The notes beneath the pieces are model-generated. The model had not been told where the DNA came from and did no database searches. It saw nothing but the letters and a program-made list of their open reading frames with translations. Of a stretch of 64,000 nt of DNA, positions 36,510 through 44,153 are shown piece after piece; position 1 is the first letter of the stretch, and each line of letters starts with the position of its first letter. The stretch is from Flaviflexus huanghaiensis. GTDB lineage: Bacteria; Actinomycetota; Actinomycetes; Actinomycetales; Actinomycetaceae. A program made the translations under genes and the position numbers. The stretch lies in NCBI RefSeq assembly GCF_014118685.1, contig NZ_JACFAK010000014.1, positions 1 through 64,000 on the forward strand. The letters run 5' to 3'.

Positions 36510-37856
36510 GTGGGTCGACTGTTCGGGACCGACGGTGTGCGAGGTTTGGCTAATCGTGACGTGACGGCCGATCTGGCTCTCAGGCTCGGAGCGGCGACGG
36601 CGGGGGTGCTCCTGCGAAACCGCGAATCGACTGAGCGTCCCCGGGCTATTGTCGGCCGAGACACGAGGCAGTCTGGCCCCATGCTCGCTCAGGCCATGGC
36701 GGCGGGGCTCGCCTCTGCCGGTGTCGATACCGTCCACGTTGACGTCGTATCCACCCCGGCGATCGCATACCTGACGAAGAAGGACGGATATGACCTGGGG
36801 GTCATGATCTCCGCGTCCCACAACGCCATGCCGGACAACGGCATTAAGTTCTTCGACAGCACCGGGTACAAGCTGGCGGACACGACCGAAGACGCGGTCG
36901 AGGCGAGTCTCGACGAGGCCAGGTTGGGCCCTGTCGGCGACGGCGTCGGTCGAATCACGGACGACTATGAAGTCGCAAGCCGCGAATATCTTGACCATCT
37001 GTCCGGAGCAATTTCAGCCGATCTGTCGAATCTGCGCATTGCGGTCGATTGCGCCAATGGTGCCGCCAGCGCTCTCGGCCCCGAGGCGCTCCGCCGCGCC
37101 GGTGCGGACGTCGTCGTCATCAACTGCGCGCCCGATGGCAAGAACATTAATGACGGGTGTGGTTCCACCCACCCAGACCAGCTCAGGGCGCTAACCGTCG
37201 CGTCGGAGGCCGACTTCGGAGTTGCCTTCGACGGTGATGCTGACCGTTGCTTGGCCGTTGACCACACGGGTGAGCTCGTCGACGGTGATCAGATCCTCGG
37301 GGTGCTCGCGGCCGGTATGCAGGATGAGGGGACGCTCGTCGACGACACGCTCGTCGTCACCGTCATGTCGAACCTCGGGCTCAAGCTTGCTCTCAGGCAA
37401 CGCGGGATCTCGATGGTGGAGACCGCAGTTGGCGACCGATACGTCCTCGAGGCGATGAGGAAGAACGGCTACACGCTCGGCGGCGAACAGTCTGGCCACG
37501 TCATCGCGTCCGAGTATGCAACGACGGGCGATGGAATCCTCACCGCCGTCCTCCTTGCCGAACAGGTTGCCAAGTCCGGAACGACCCTGCGGGACCTGGC
37601 TGGCTATGTCAAGCGGCTACCTCAGACGCTCGTCAATGTCGGAGGAGTGGACAAGCGGCGCGCCCATACCGACGAGGAACTTCTCGAGCAGGTGCGCCTT
37701 GCCGAAAAAAGCCTCGGAGACACAGGCCGCGTGCTACTCCGTCCCTCCGGAACGGAACTCCTTGTCCGCGTCATGGTCGAGGCGGCGACGCAAGCTGAGG
37801 CCGATCGTGTCGCCCACAGTCTGGCAGACGTCGTCAAACGCCGGCTGGCTTTCTGA
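36510..37856 (+). CDS. glmM: Phosphoglucosamine mutase
   Basis: 448 aa, GTG start. LFGTDGVRGLAN opens the protein; the phosphoserine loop is MISASHN (S103 is the likely phosphorylated residue), the metal loop is FDGDADRC, and the sugar-binding GGEQSGH and phosphate-binding RPSGTELLVRVM loops are present. Makes glucosamine-1-phosphate for peptidoglycan, working after GlmS (44154-46007). In relatives coaA and glmS usually come next; here 6.3 kb of other genes intervenes before coaA. Confidence 0.97.
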   Translation: MGRLFGTDGVRGLANRDVTADLALRLGAATAGVLLRNRESTERPRAIVGRDTRQSGPMLAQAMAAGLASAGVDTVHVDVVSTPAIAYLTKKDGYDLGVMISASHNAMPDNGIKFFDSTGYKLADTTEDAVEASLDEARLGPVGDGVGRITDDYEVASREYLDHLSGAISADLSNLRIAVDCANGAASALGPEALRRAGADVVVINCAPDGKNINDGCGSTHPDQLRALTVASEADFGVAFDGDADRCLAVDHTGELVDGDQILGVLAAGMQDEGTLVDDTLVVTVMSNLGLKLALRQRGISMVETAVGDRYVLEAMRKNGYTLGGEQSGHVIASEYATTGDGILTAVLLAEQVAKSGTTLRDLAGYVKRLPQTLVNVGGVDKRRAHTDEELLEQVRLAEKSLGDTGRVLLRPSGTELLVRVMVEAATQAEADRVAHSLADVVKRRLAF

Positions 37857-37865
37857 CGAGCGGCT

Positions 37866-38543
37866 TTGGAGGCTTTCACCGCGATCCAGGACTGGGTCAT
37901 CGCTGCGGGAGCGTCACCGTTCGCACTTCTTGCCACGTATCTCCTGTGCACGATCGACGGATTTTTCCCGCCCCTCCCGTCTGAGTCCATTGTCATCGCT
38001 CTCGCCGCGCTGACCGTGACATCGGAGGGCCCCCACATCGGCCTGCTCTGGGCGGTCGCCGCGCTTGGCGCGTTCACGGGCGATCAGATCGCTTACACAA
38101 TCGGAGCGCGAATTCCCGTCGAGAGGATCCGCTACTTCAGCCGCGGTCGCGGTGCACGCGCATACGCAAGGGCGGGTCGGGCCCTGCTCTTGCACGGTCC
38201 CATCCTCATCATGTCCGCACGCTTCATCCCTGTCGGCCGCGTCGCTGTCAACCTCGGGGCAGGGGCGATCGGATACCCACGGGTTACGTTCAGCGTCGTT
38301 GACGCCGTCTCCGCCTCCATGTGGGCGGCGTACTCCGTGGCGATCGGCATCGGAGCCGCCCACGCGCTCGACGGCCACCCGCTTCTCGCTGTGCTGTTCG
38401 GCGTGGCAGGGGGAGTTGCCCTTGGCGCCGTCATATCCCAGATCATTACCGTCGTTCAGCGCAGGTACTTCCCGGAACGCTACGACGCGATCGAGCGCGC
38501 TGCCCAGGAATGGACGGAAGGTCTAGATGACGGCGGCGACTGA
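37866..38543 (+). CDS. DedA-family membrane protein
   Basis: 225 aa, TTG start nine bases after glmM. The DedA (SNARE-associated/VTT) fold is shown by PPLPSESIVIALAAL, the GDQIAYTIGAR loop and the ARFIPVGRVAVNLGAGAIG motif with its key Arg. These flippase-like proteins move undecaprenyl phosphate or phospholipids across the membrane. Co-transcription with glmM fits a cell-envelope role. Transcription ends against the cbb operon terminator. Confidence 0.85.
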   Translation: MEAFTAIQDWVIAAGASPFALLATYLLCTIDGFFPPLPSESIVIALAALTVTSEGPHIGLLWAVAALGAFTGDQIAYTIGARIPVERIRYFSRGRGARAYARAGRALLLHGPILIMSARFIPVGRVAVNLGAGAIGYPRVTFSVVDAVSASMWAAYSVAIGIGAAHALDGHPLLAVLFGVAGGVALGAVISQIITVVQRRYFPERYDAIERAAQEWTEGLDDGGD

Positions 38544-38569
38544 CCGATTGATGCCCCGATCCGCGTAGC

Positions 38570-38598
38570 AAAAAGGCGAAGGGGATCGCCCTTCGCCT
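38570..38598 (-). terminator. Intrinsic terminator of the cbb operon
   Basis: Stem 38574-38583 with 38589-38598, loop of five; on the minus strand it is followed by TTTTT (A-run at 38570-38574). It ends cbbP transcription and faces the DedA gene. Confidence 0.85.
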
Positions 38599-38637
38599 GC
38601 GAGCTGTGCGGCGTTGTGTGCCGCCGGGTGACGTGAC

Positions 38638-39546
38638 TTAAGCGGGGTCGCGGCTGTCGAGTCCGGGCAGTCCGCGTGCTTTACGGGATTTGTCGATAAG
38701 GCGCCAGATCATCGGGGTGAAGATGAGTTGCATAGCCAGCTCGGTCTTTCCGCCCGGAACGACGATGCTGTTGGCGCGGGACATGAAGGAGCCGGGGATC
38801 ATGGCGGCGAGGTACGGGAAGTCGATGCCGCGAGGATTGCGGAAGCGAATGACTGTCATCGACTCGTCCGCGGTTGGAATCCAGCGGGTGATGAACGGGT
38901 TGGACGTGTCGACCATCGGCACACGTTGGAAGTTGATGTCGGTGTTGTTGAACTGAGGACAGATGTAGTTGACGTAGTCCGGCATGCGGCGAAGGATCAT
39001 GTCCGTCACAGCTTCGGTTGTGTAGCCGCGGGCGCTGCGGTCCCGGTGAATCTTCTGGATCCACTCGAGGTTGATGATGGGGACGACGCCGATGCACAGG
39101 TCAACATGGCGTGCCACATTCACCTCATCTGTCTTCACCGCCCCGTGGAGTCCTTCGTAATAGAGCAGATCGGTGCCCTCCTCAATGTCCTCCCACGGTG
39201 TGAAAGTGCCGGGCGGGCACCCGAACTGGCGTTCCTCTTCGGCGTCGTGAACGTAGGAGCGCACCTTGCCGGACGCGTCGGTGCCGTAGTTCTCGAAGAG
39301 CGTTTCGAGAGATTCGAAGTCATTCGCTTCTGGACCGAAGTGGCTGGGCGGGTTCTCGCCGCGCGCTATTGCTTCGTTGTGGATCGCGCGCATTTCCGCA
39401 CGGTCGTAACGGTGGAACGAGTCGCCGTGGATGATCGCGGCCTTGATGGATTCGCGGGCGAAGATTTGTTGAAACGTCTCTGTCACCGTGCTCGTACCAG
39501 CTCCGGACGATCCGGTAATCGCGATGATGGGGTGTTTTCGTGACAT
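38638..39546 (-). CDS. cbbP: Phosphoribulokinase, class I (proteobacterial type)
   Basis: 302 aa from ATG 39546, after AGGAGAG. Catalyses ATP-dependent phosphorylation of ribulose-5-phosphate to ribulose-1,5-bisphosphate, the RuBisCO substrate. P-loop GSSGAGTST (12-20), catalytic D42 and H45 (GDSFHR), E131 in YYEGLHG, and HRDRSARGYTTEAV (167-180) match Rhodobacter class I enzymes at the same positions. So do NFQRVPMVDTSNPF and FRNPRGIDFPYL. This is the octameric bacterial class, not the cyanobacterial/plant class II. The frame stays open upstream through the antisense of the neighbouring gene; that part is not coding. Last gene of the operon. Confidence 0.96.
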   Translation of the reverse strand: MSRKHPIIAITGSSGAGTSTVTETFQQIFARESIKAAIIHGDSFHRYDRAEMRAIHNEAIARGENPPSHFGPEANDFESLETLFENYGTDASGKVRSYVHDAEEERQFGCPPGTFTPWEDIEEGTDLLYYEGLHGAVKTDEVNVARHVDLCIGVVPIINLEWIQKIHRDRSARGYTTEAVTDMILRRMPDYVNYICPQFNNTDINFQRVPMVDTSNPFITRWIPTADESMTVIRFRNPRGIDFPYLAAMIPGSFMSRANSIVVPGGKTELAMQLIFTPMIWRLIDKSRKARGLPGLDSRDPA

Positions 39547-39554
39547 GGTCTCTC

Positions 39555-40592
39555 CTACTGGTCTCGAACGAAGAGTGTGCGGTTTTGGAACAGCGGATAG
39601 CGAACCTCGGAGGCGTCCGGGTCTTCCGCGTACTGCTCGATACTGGCAATATCGGCAGCCGCACCAAAGATGATGGGGCTGTACTGGTCGAGCTCTGTCG
39701 GAGTGACCGACGAGAGCGGTACCTGCCCATCGGTCGCCGCGCCGCCGGCCTGCTCGATGAGCATGGTGATGGGGGCGGCGGTGTGGATGAGTGGCACTCC
39801 GCTCATCCGTGGATCGTTCGTCCGCGGGAGCATGAACAGGCCACCGTTGAACAGCGCCCGGAAGCATCCCAGAACAGCGGAGTTGTTCCATCTCATGATC
39901 GCCGGGCGCCCGTCGGGCTCCTGCGACTCTCGGATGCGCTCGTCGACGTAGCGCCGGATCGGCGCAGGCCACATCGCCGCATGCGACAGGTCGATGGCGA
40001 GAACGTCTGAGCGCGCGGGGAGCGTGATGTCGGTTGTCGTGAGAACGTAGTTCCCAACATCGCGGTCGAGCGTGAAAGCGTCGACACCGGCACCCGTCGT
40101 GACGATGAGGACCGAGGCCGGACCGAACAGGGCCACACCGGAGCACAGGATGTCGGACGCGGGCCGGAGGAACTCCTCCACCGCGACCGGACCCTGTGCT
40201 GTTCGGCCCATAATGGAGAACGCGACGCCGATCGGCTGGTTCTCCATGAGTGTCGTCGCCTGATGGAGAACATCCATGGCAAGCAGGCACGGACCATCTT
40301 CCGAGAACTGGTGAATCTCCGGGTCGCCTGAGAACGAGATGGCGGCAAGCTGTTCGCAGCTCGCGGCCTGTCCGAGGATGGCGTCGATTGCCGCCTCCTG
40401 GATGATCCGATTCGTCTCCGTCGCGTCAGAGCAACTGTCATCGCCGCCGGGCCGCTGAACGAGGCAGCCGCGGCTCACGATGGCGGACATGAGCTTGAGT
40501 GAGATCCCGACGCAGGACAGGACATGGACGTAGGGGTGCTTGTCGTCCCGGTCGGTGACCTCGAGGAGGTATTGGGTGAACGTTCGCGTCAT
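39555..40592 (-). CDS. FBPase class I-like protein with degenerate active site
   Basis: 345 aa, length and fold pattern of class I fructose-1,6-bisphosphatase: NQPIGVAFSIMG, SGVALFGPASVLIVTTGAGV, HPYVHVLSCVGISLKLMSAI and NGGLFMLP ... ITMLIEQAGGAATDG all align with Fbp. The catalytic parts do not. The metal/phosphate loop DPLDGSSNID is DVLHQATTLM (107-116), the upstream SEEE is SFSG (86-89), and LLYECNP near the end is PLIHTAAP (267-274). Thus most metal-binding acids are gone. It lies where cbbF sits in other cbb operons (8 bases before cbbP, 8 after cbbM) with good ribosome site AGGAGG. Either a pseudoenzyme with regulatory or scaffold role, or an enzyme with another activity. Alignment is from memory. 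Confidence 0.75.
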   Translation of the reverse strand: MTRTFTQYLLEVTDRDDKHPYVHVLSCVGISLKLMSAIVSRGCLVQRPGGDDSCSDATETNRIIQEAAIDAILGQAASCEQLAAISFSGDPEIHQFSEDGPCLLAMDVLHQATTLMENQPIGVAFSIMGRTAQGPVAVEEFLRPASDILCSGVALFGPASVLIVTTGAGVDAFTLDRDVGNYVLTTTDITLPARSDVLAIDLSHAAMWPAPIRRYVDERIRESQEPDGRPAIMRWNNSAVLGCFRALFNGGLFMLPRTNDPRMSGVPLIHTAAPITMLIEQAGGAATDGQVPLSSVTPTELDQYSPIIFGAAADIASIEQYAEDPDASEVRYPLFQNRTLFVRDQ

Positions 40593-40600
40593 CTTGCCTC

Positions 40601-41986
40601 CTAGTCGATCGCCGCTGAGCCCAGGCGTTCGCGCCAGCCCGGGAAGATTGCGTCCGCGTCGCCGGGGAAGGACTCGAATGCGCGTGCGAACTCACGATTC
40701 TCGAGAGCCCAGTCGAGTGGATCGGCCCCTGCTCGCCAGCACTCGTACGCCTGCTTGAGTGAACGTGCGCCCGCTGTGGGGCCGTCGATGTGGCCGTATG
40801 AGCCTCCGCCCGCGGTATTGATGATGTTGGCGTGCCCGAGGTTCGTGAACAGCCCAGGCAGACGTAGCGCGTTCATCCCACCGGACACGATGGGAGCTGT
40901 CGGCCTCATTCCGTACCATTCCTGGTGGTAGGCGGGGCCGTCAGCCGAGTCTCGCTCGATCATGTAGGCGATCCCGCGGTCGTCGGCAACGCCCTCCATC
41001 TTGCCGTATCCCATGGTCCCGACGTGGTAGCCGGAGGAACCCTGGAGTCTGGCCATTTTCGCAAGAACGTGAGCGGTGTAGCCTCGCTTCGAGCTGGGGG
41101 ACGTGATCGCACCGTGGCCCGCACGATGGTAGTGAAGGAACTGGTTCGGGAACCAGCGGCGTGCAGTTGTCACCGCGCCGGGCCCACCGACGTAGCCGTC
41201 GACGAGGAAAGCAACCTTGTTGGCATCCGGCCCAAACGTCTCGAGAATAAATTCGCCTCGTGCAACCATTTCGGCATGGTCGTCGGCCGTGATGTTGGCG
41301 CTGAACAGCTTCGCCTCACCGGTCTCGTCCATCGCCCGCCTCATGGCGTCGCGGACGAGAGGGATGGTGTCCTTGAGCGGTGCGAACACCTGGTTGCCCT
41401 GGGGTTCATCGTTCTTGATGAAGTCGCCTCCGAGCCAGAACTGATAGGCGGCCTCCGCGAACGGCTCAGGCCTCAAACCGAGCTTCGGCTTGATGATCGT
41501 GCCGGCGATGTAGCCGCCGTCCTCTACCGGACGGCCAAGAACGCGCCACAGCTCCTTCAGCCCAACGGAGGGACCGTCAAAGAGGTTGATTGCACTGCGC
41601 GGCACGTAGAAGTCGTACATCTTCGCGTGTTCAATATCGCCCATACCCTGGTTGTTGCCGATCGTGAGCGTTAGGAAGGAGACCATCATCATCCTTCCGT
41701 CCGTCATGTTGCGGTCGAACAGTTCGAGCGGGAAGGCGATGCGGACATCTTCGTTCTTCTCGTCGGCAACGTAAACAAGGGCGTCGACGCCCTTCGTGAA
41801 GTCGTCTGTCGTCGACACCTCAACATTGGTTCCGGTCGAGGATTCAGCCGCGAAGTGTGCGGCGGCTTCGAGGAACCCGAAACCGGCTTTCGGCTTGAGC
41901 CGATAGGCGCACAGAATGTGGGCTCCGCCCGCGATCAGATCCTCCTCCCGGAGAGTTAGGTCGAGGTAACGTGATGATTGATCCAT
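40601..41986 (-). CDS. cbbM: Ribulose-1,5-bisphosphate carboxylase/oxygenase, form II
   Basis: 461 aa. Aligns without gaps to the Rhodospirillum rubrum homodimeric enzyme, opening with MDQSSRY. Active-site residues sit at identical numbers: E48 (AAESSTGT), N111 (NNQGMGD), K166 (TIIKPKLGL), carbamylated K191 with D193/E194 ([10 protein letters not shown]), H287 (LHYHRAGHG), H321, loop-6 K329 (TMGYGKMEG) and S368 (IVSGGMNAL). A functional carboxylase is therefore expected, not a form IV RuBisCO-like protein. No small subunit gene exists, as normal for form II, and no cbbQ/cbbO activase or cbbR regulator is in the window. First gene of the cbbM-FBPase-like-cbbP operon; ribosome site AGGAAGG. Form II in an actinobacterium is rare and points to transfer. 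Confidence 0.97.
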   Translation of the reverse strand: MDQSSRYLDLTLREEDLIAGGAHILCAYRLKPKAGFGFLEAAAHFAAESSTGTNVEVSTTDDFTKGVDALVYVADEKNEDVRIAFPLELFDRNMTDGRMMMVSFLTLTIGNNQGMGDIEHAKMYDFYVPRSAINLFDGPSVGLKELWRVLGRPVEDGGYIAGTIIKPKLGLRPEPFAEAAYQFWLGGDFIKNDEPQGNQVFAPLKDTIPLVRDAMRRAMDETGEAKLFSANITADDHAEMVARGEFILETFGPDANKVAFLVDGYVGGPGAVTTARRWFPNQFLHYHRAGHGAITSPSSKRGYTAHVLAKMARLQGSSGYHVGTMGYGKMEGVADDRGIAYMIERDSADGPAYHQEWYGMRPTAPIVSGGMNALRLPGLFTNLGHANIINTAGGGSYGHIDGPTAGARSLKQAYECWRAGADPLDWALENREFARAFESFPGDADAIFPGWRERLGSAAID

Positions 41987-42220
41987 GGGAACCTTCCTGA
42001 ATGGTCAGCATTTCTTCCCAGTTTGAGAATTCTTGCTATGTTAACTGCCCGTTTTTGCAACTCCCAGGGACCTTGGACTTGAGCTACGTCACATAGAGAC
42101 AAGTGTGGGATGAAAGGCCCAGCGATTTGTCATGGTCTGTCAGATTTCCGACTTCGGGTCCCCGACAGATCCAGCCTGTCGACCAGTCGCAACGCGGCTG
42201 TGTCCGGTATGTGAGACGGT
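41987..42220 (-). promoter_or_regulatory. Promoter/leader region of the cbb operon
   Basis: No gene seen in these 234 bases. On the minus strand a -35 TTGCAA (42060-42055), 16-nt spacer and -10 TAGCAA (42038-42033) would give a 40-nt leader. Repeated CTGTC/GACAG sequences lie between 42137 and 42181. The region is lower in GC than its surroundings. The gap shows that the cbb genes have their own promoter rather than reading through from the hydrolase gene. Confidence 0.45.
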
Positions 42221-43123
42221 TTAGGAGTGGAGCTCTCGGATGAAGCGAGCCTGCTCTTCGATGGCAGCCGTCATTATCGCCTCGTCACCGCGCACCGTGA
42301 ATCCACTCGGTGCCTCATATTCCGTCAGCGTGTGGGGACGCGATGCTCTGCTGAGCGACGCCGCGAGGGCACGGCCGTCTTCTGCCAGCCAATCGAGGGA
42401 GCCGACCTGGATGAGGGTATGGGGCAGCTTCTTGACCAATGCCAGATCATAGGCGGGGCTCGCGAGCGGCTGCGTTCGCGTCCCAGCGTCGGGGAAGTAG
42501 GCGTCCATGACAAAAGCGAGCATGCGAGGACCGTGCTTCGGCTTCTCGACGTCGGTGTCCCTGTCACTACGCGTGTAGTCGAGCACAGGAGATGAGGCGA
42601 TGAGACCGGTGAGGTGGATATCCTTCTCATAGGCGAGCTGGGCGGTGTTAATCGCAAGCTTTGCGCCTGAACCGCCCCCACCGACCGTCACTCGGTGGCG
42701 GTCCCATCCGAACTGATTCGCACTCGACAGTGCCCACGTGAGCGCGTCGAAGCACTCATGCTCGGCAACGGGGTAGGACACCTGTGGTGCTGCGTGGTAG
42801 TGGAGACTGACGACAATCGCCCCGGTGTCCGCTGCAAGGTAGCGGCAGATGTGCTCGTCTTCGCGCACCGCGCGACCGATGAGACCGCCGCCGTGAAGCT
42901 GGAGGTGAAGTGGCGGGCGGCGCAGATCATCCCCGGCGAGCGCAGCATCTCCAAAAGAGCGATAGACGAGTGCGCTGACCTGCCCGTGTCGGGTCGGAAT
43001 GGTCATGTGGGAGGAGCTCACCGGGCGAGAGGGCGCAGGGACGGAGGATCCGCCGGTGAGGCGGGTGCGCGCCTGTATCGCCCACGCAGCCAGCCACCGA
43101 TCAGGCCTCGTCATTCCATCCAT
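42221..43123 (-). CDS. Alpha/beta-hydrolase-fold protein (HSL-like) with missing catalytic residues
   Basis: 300 aa, ribosome site AAAGGAGG. The oxyanion motif HGGG (77-80) and the Asp of GSLDW (D244) mark the hormone-sensitive-lipase branch. The nucleophile elbow, normally GDSAGGNLA, reads GGGSGAKLA (149-157): the Ser position is Gly, with a Ser one place later. The C-terminal HGF that provides the catalytic His is SGF (273-275). It is probably not an ordinary esterase; possibly a binding protein or a drifting gene. It follows coaA by 24 bases and may share its transcript; whether it belongs with the cbb genes downstream is unclear. Confidence 0.7.
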   Translation of the reverse strand: MDGMTRPDRWLAAWAIQARTRLTGGSSVPAPSRPVSSSHMTIPTRHGQVSALVYRSFGDAALAGDDLRRPPLHLQLHGGGLIGRAVREDEHICRYLAADTGAIVVSLHYHAAPQVSYPVAEHECFDALTWALSSANQFGWDRHRVTVGGGGSGAKLAINTAQLAYEKDIHLTGLIASSPVLDYTRSDRDTDVEKPKHGPRMLAFVMDAYFPDAGTRTQPLASPAYDLALVKKLPHTLIQVGSLDWLAEDGRALAASLSRASRPHTLTEYEAPSGFTVRGDEAIMTAAIEEQARFIRELHS

Positions 43124-43147
43124 TCGACACGCCTCCTTTCCCTTATT

Positions 43148-44101
43148 CTAGCCCTTTCGCAGATGAACGGACTTCATCCGATGGTCGTGGCCCTTACGAA
43201 GGATGACGGTTGCCCGCGAACGAGTCGGCTTAATGTTGTCGAGGAGATTGGGCTCGTTGACGGTGCTCCAGATCCTCAAGGCGGTCTCCCGCGCCTCGGT
43301 CTCCGACAGGTCCGCATATCGACTGAAATAGGAGAGCGGATTCGCGAATGCGGTGGACTGCAGGTCGATGAACCGCTTGATGTACCAGTCGCGGATATGT
43401 GAGCTGTCGGCGTCGACATAGATTGACAGGTCGAAATAGTCCGACACGGCCGTCAGCTGGCCACTAGCGCTCAGCCGCGCTGGTTGGAGCACATTGAGCC
43501 CCTCGACGATGAGGATGTCGCACCAATCGACGGTTTGCACTGCTCCGGGAACGATGTCGTACGTGACGTGGTCGTAGACAGGCACGTCGATCGGGCATAT
43601 CCCCGCTTTGATTGAGTGCATGAATCGGATCAGGGCGCCGACATCATAGGACTCCGGGAAGCCCTTTCTCTGCATGAGACCGTGCTCCTCCAGCGCCGCG
43701 TTCGGCAGGAGGAAACCATCGGTTGTAACAAGCTCCACCTTCGGCGTCGACGGCCACCTCTCGAGCAGAACTTGCAGGAGTCGCGCAGTCGACGACTTCC
43801 CAACGGCAACAGACCCCGCCACCGCGATGACGAACGGCGTGTGCTCGGGCCTTGTTTTCACGAACTCGGTCACGCGCACGTGTCGGCGTTGGGCGGCCTC
43901 GACATGAAGCTGAATGAGGGCCGACAACGGACGATAGACCGCATCAACTTCCTCGAGGTCGAGGGGGTCACCGAGGCTCTTGAGCCGCTCCACCTCCTCA
44001 TCGCGCAGAGGTAGGGGTGTGCTGAGAGCTAAGGACTCCCACTGCTGCCGAGTAAGATGGAGGAAAGGATCCAGCGGTGCCATGGCCGGGGTCAAGGTCA
44101 T
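43148..44101 (-). CDS. coaA: Pantothenate kinase, type I
   Basis: 317 aa. P-loop GSVAVGKSS (96-104), VTTDGFLLPN, KGFPESYD and VEGLNVLQP are diagnostic. First step of coenzyme A synthesis, usually inhibited by CoA. Divergent from glmS: the two start codons are 53 bases apart. The minus-strand CAGACT lies seven bases before the ATG, so the mRNA may be leaderless. Confidence 0.96.
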   Translation of the reverse strand: MTLTPAMAPLDPFLHLTRQQWESLALSTPLPLRDEEVERLKSLGDPLDLEEVDAVYRPLSALIQLHVEAAQRRHVRVTEFVKTRPEHTPFVIAVAGSVAVGKSSTARLLQVLLERWPSTPKVELVTTDGFLLPNAALEEHGLMQRKGFPESYDVGALIRFMHSIKAGICPIDVPVYDHVTYDIVPGAVQTVDWCDILIVEGLNVLQPARLSASGQLTAVSDYFDLSIYVDADSSHIRDWYIKRFIDLQSTAFANPLSYFSRYADLSETEARETALRIWSTVNEPNLLDNIKPTRSRATVILRKGHDHRMKSVHLRKG

Positions 44102-44105
44102 GTCC

Positions 44106-44111
44106 TATAGT
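44106..44111 (+). promoter_or_regulatory. -10 box TATAGT of glmS
   Basis: TATAGT lies in the coaA-glmS divergent space, giving a leader of about 36 bases before ATG 44154 with ribosome site CAGGAG. No glmS ribozyme is possible in so short a leader. Confidence 0.55.
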
Positions 44112-44153
44112 CTGGCACCCCAGAAGCGAACCATCAGGCAGGAGTTCAAAAAG

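Noticed and set aside
38638-40290. 550-residue open frame extending cbbP upstream
   Set aside because: The first 248 residues are antisense in register to the FBPase-like gene, Arg/His/Pro-rich and unlike any protein; ATG 39546 has a ribosome site and the family's N-terminus.
40601-41986. RuBisCO-like protein (form IV) or archaeal form III
   Set aside because: All catalytic residues match form II at identical positions, and a phosphoribulokinase gene is adjacent; form IV proteins lose several of these residues.
44101-44153. glmS ribozyme
   Set aside because: The leader is about 36 bases, far too short for that ribozyme.
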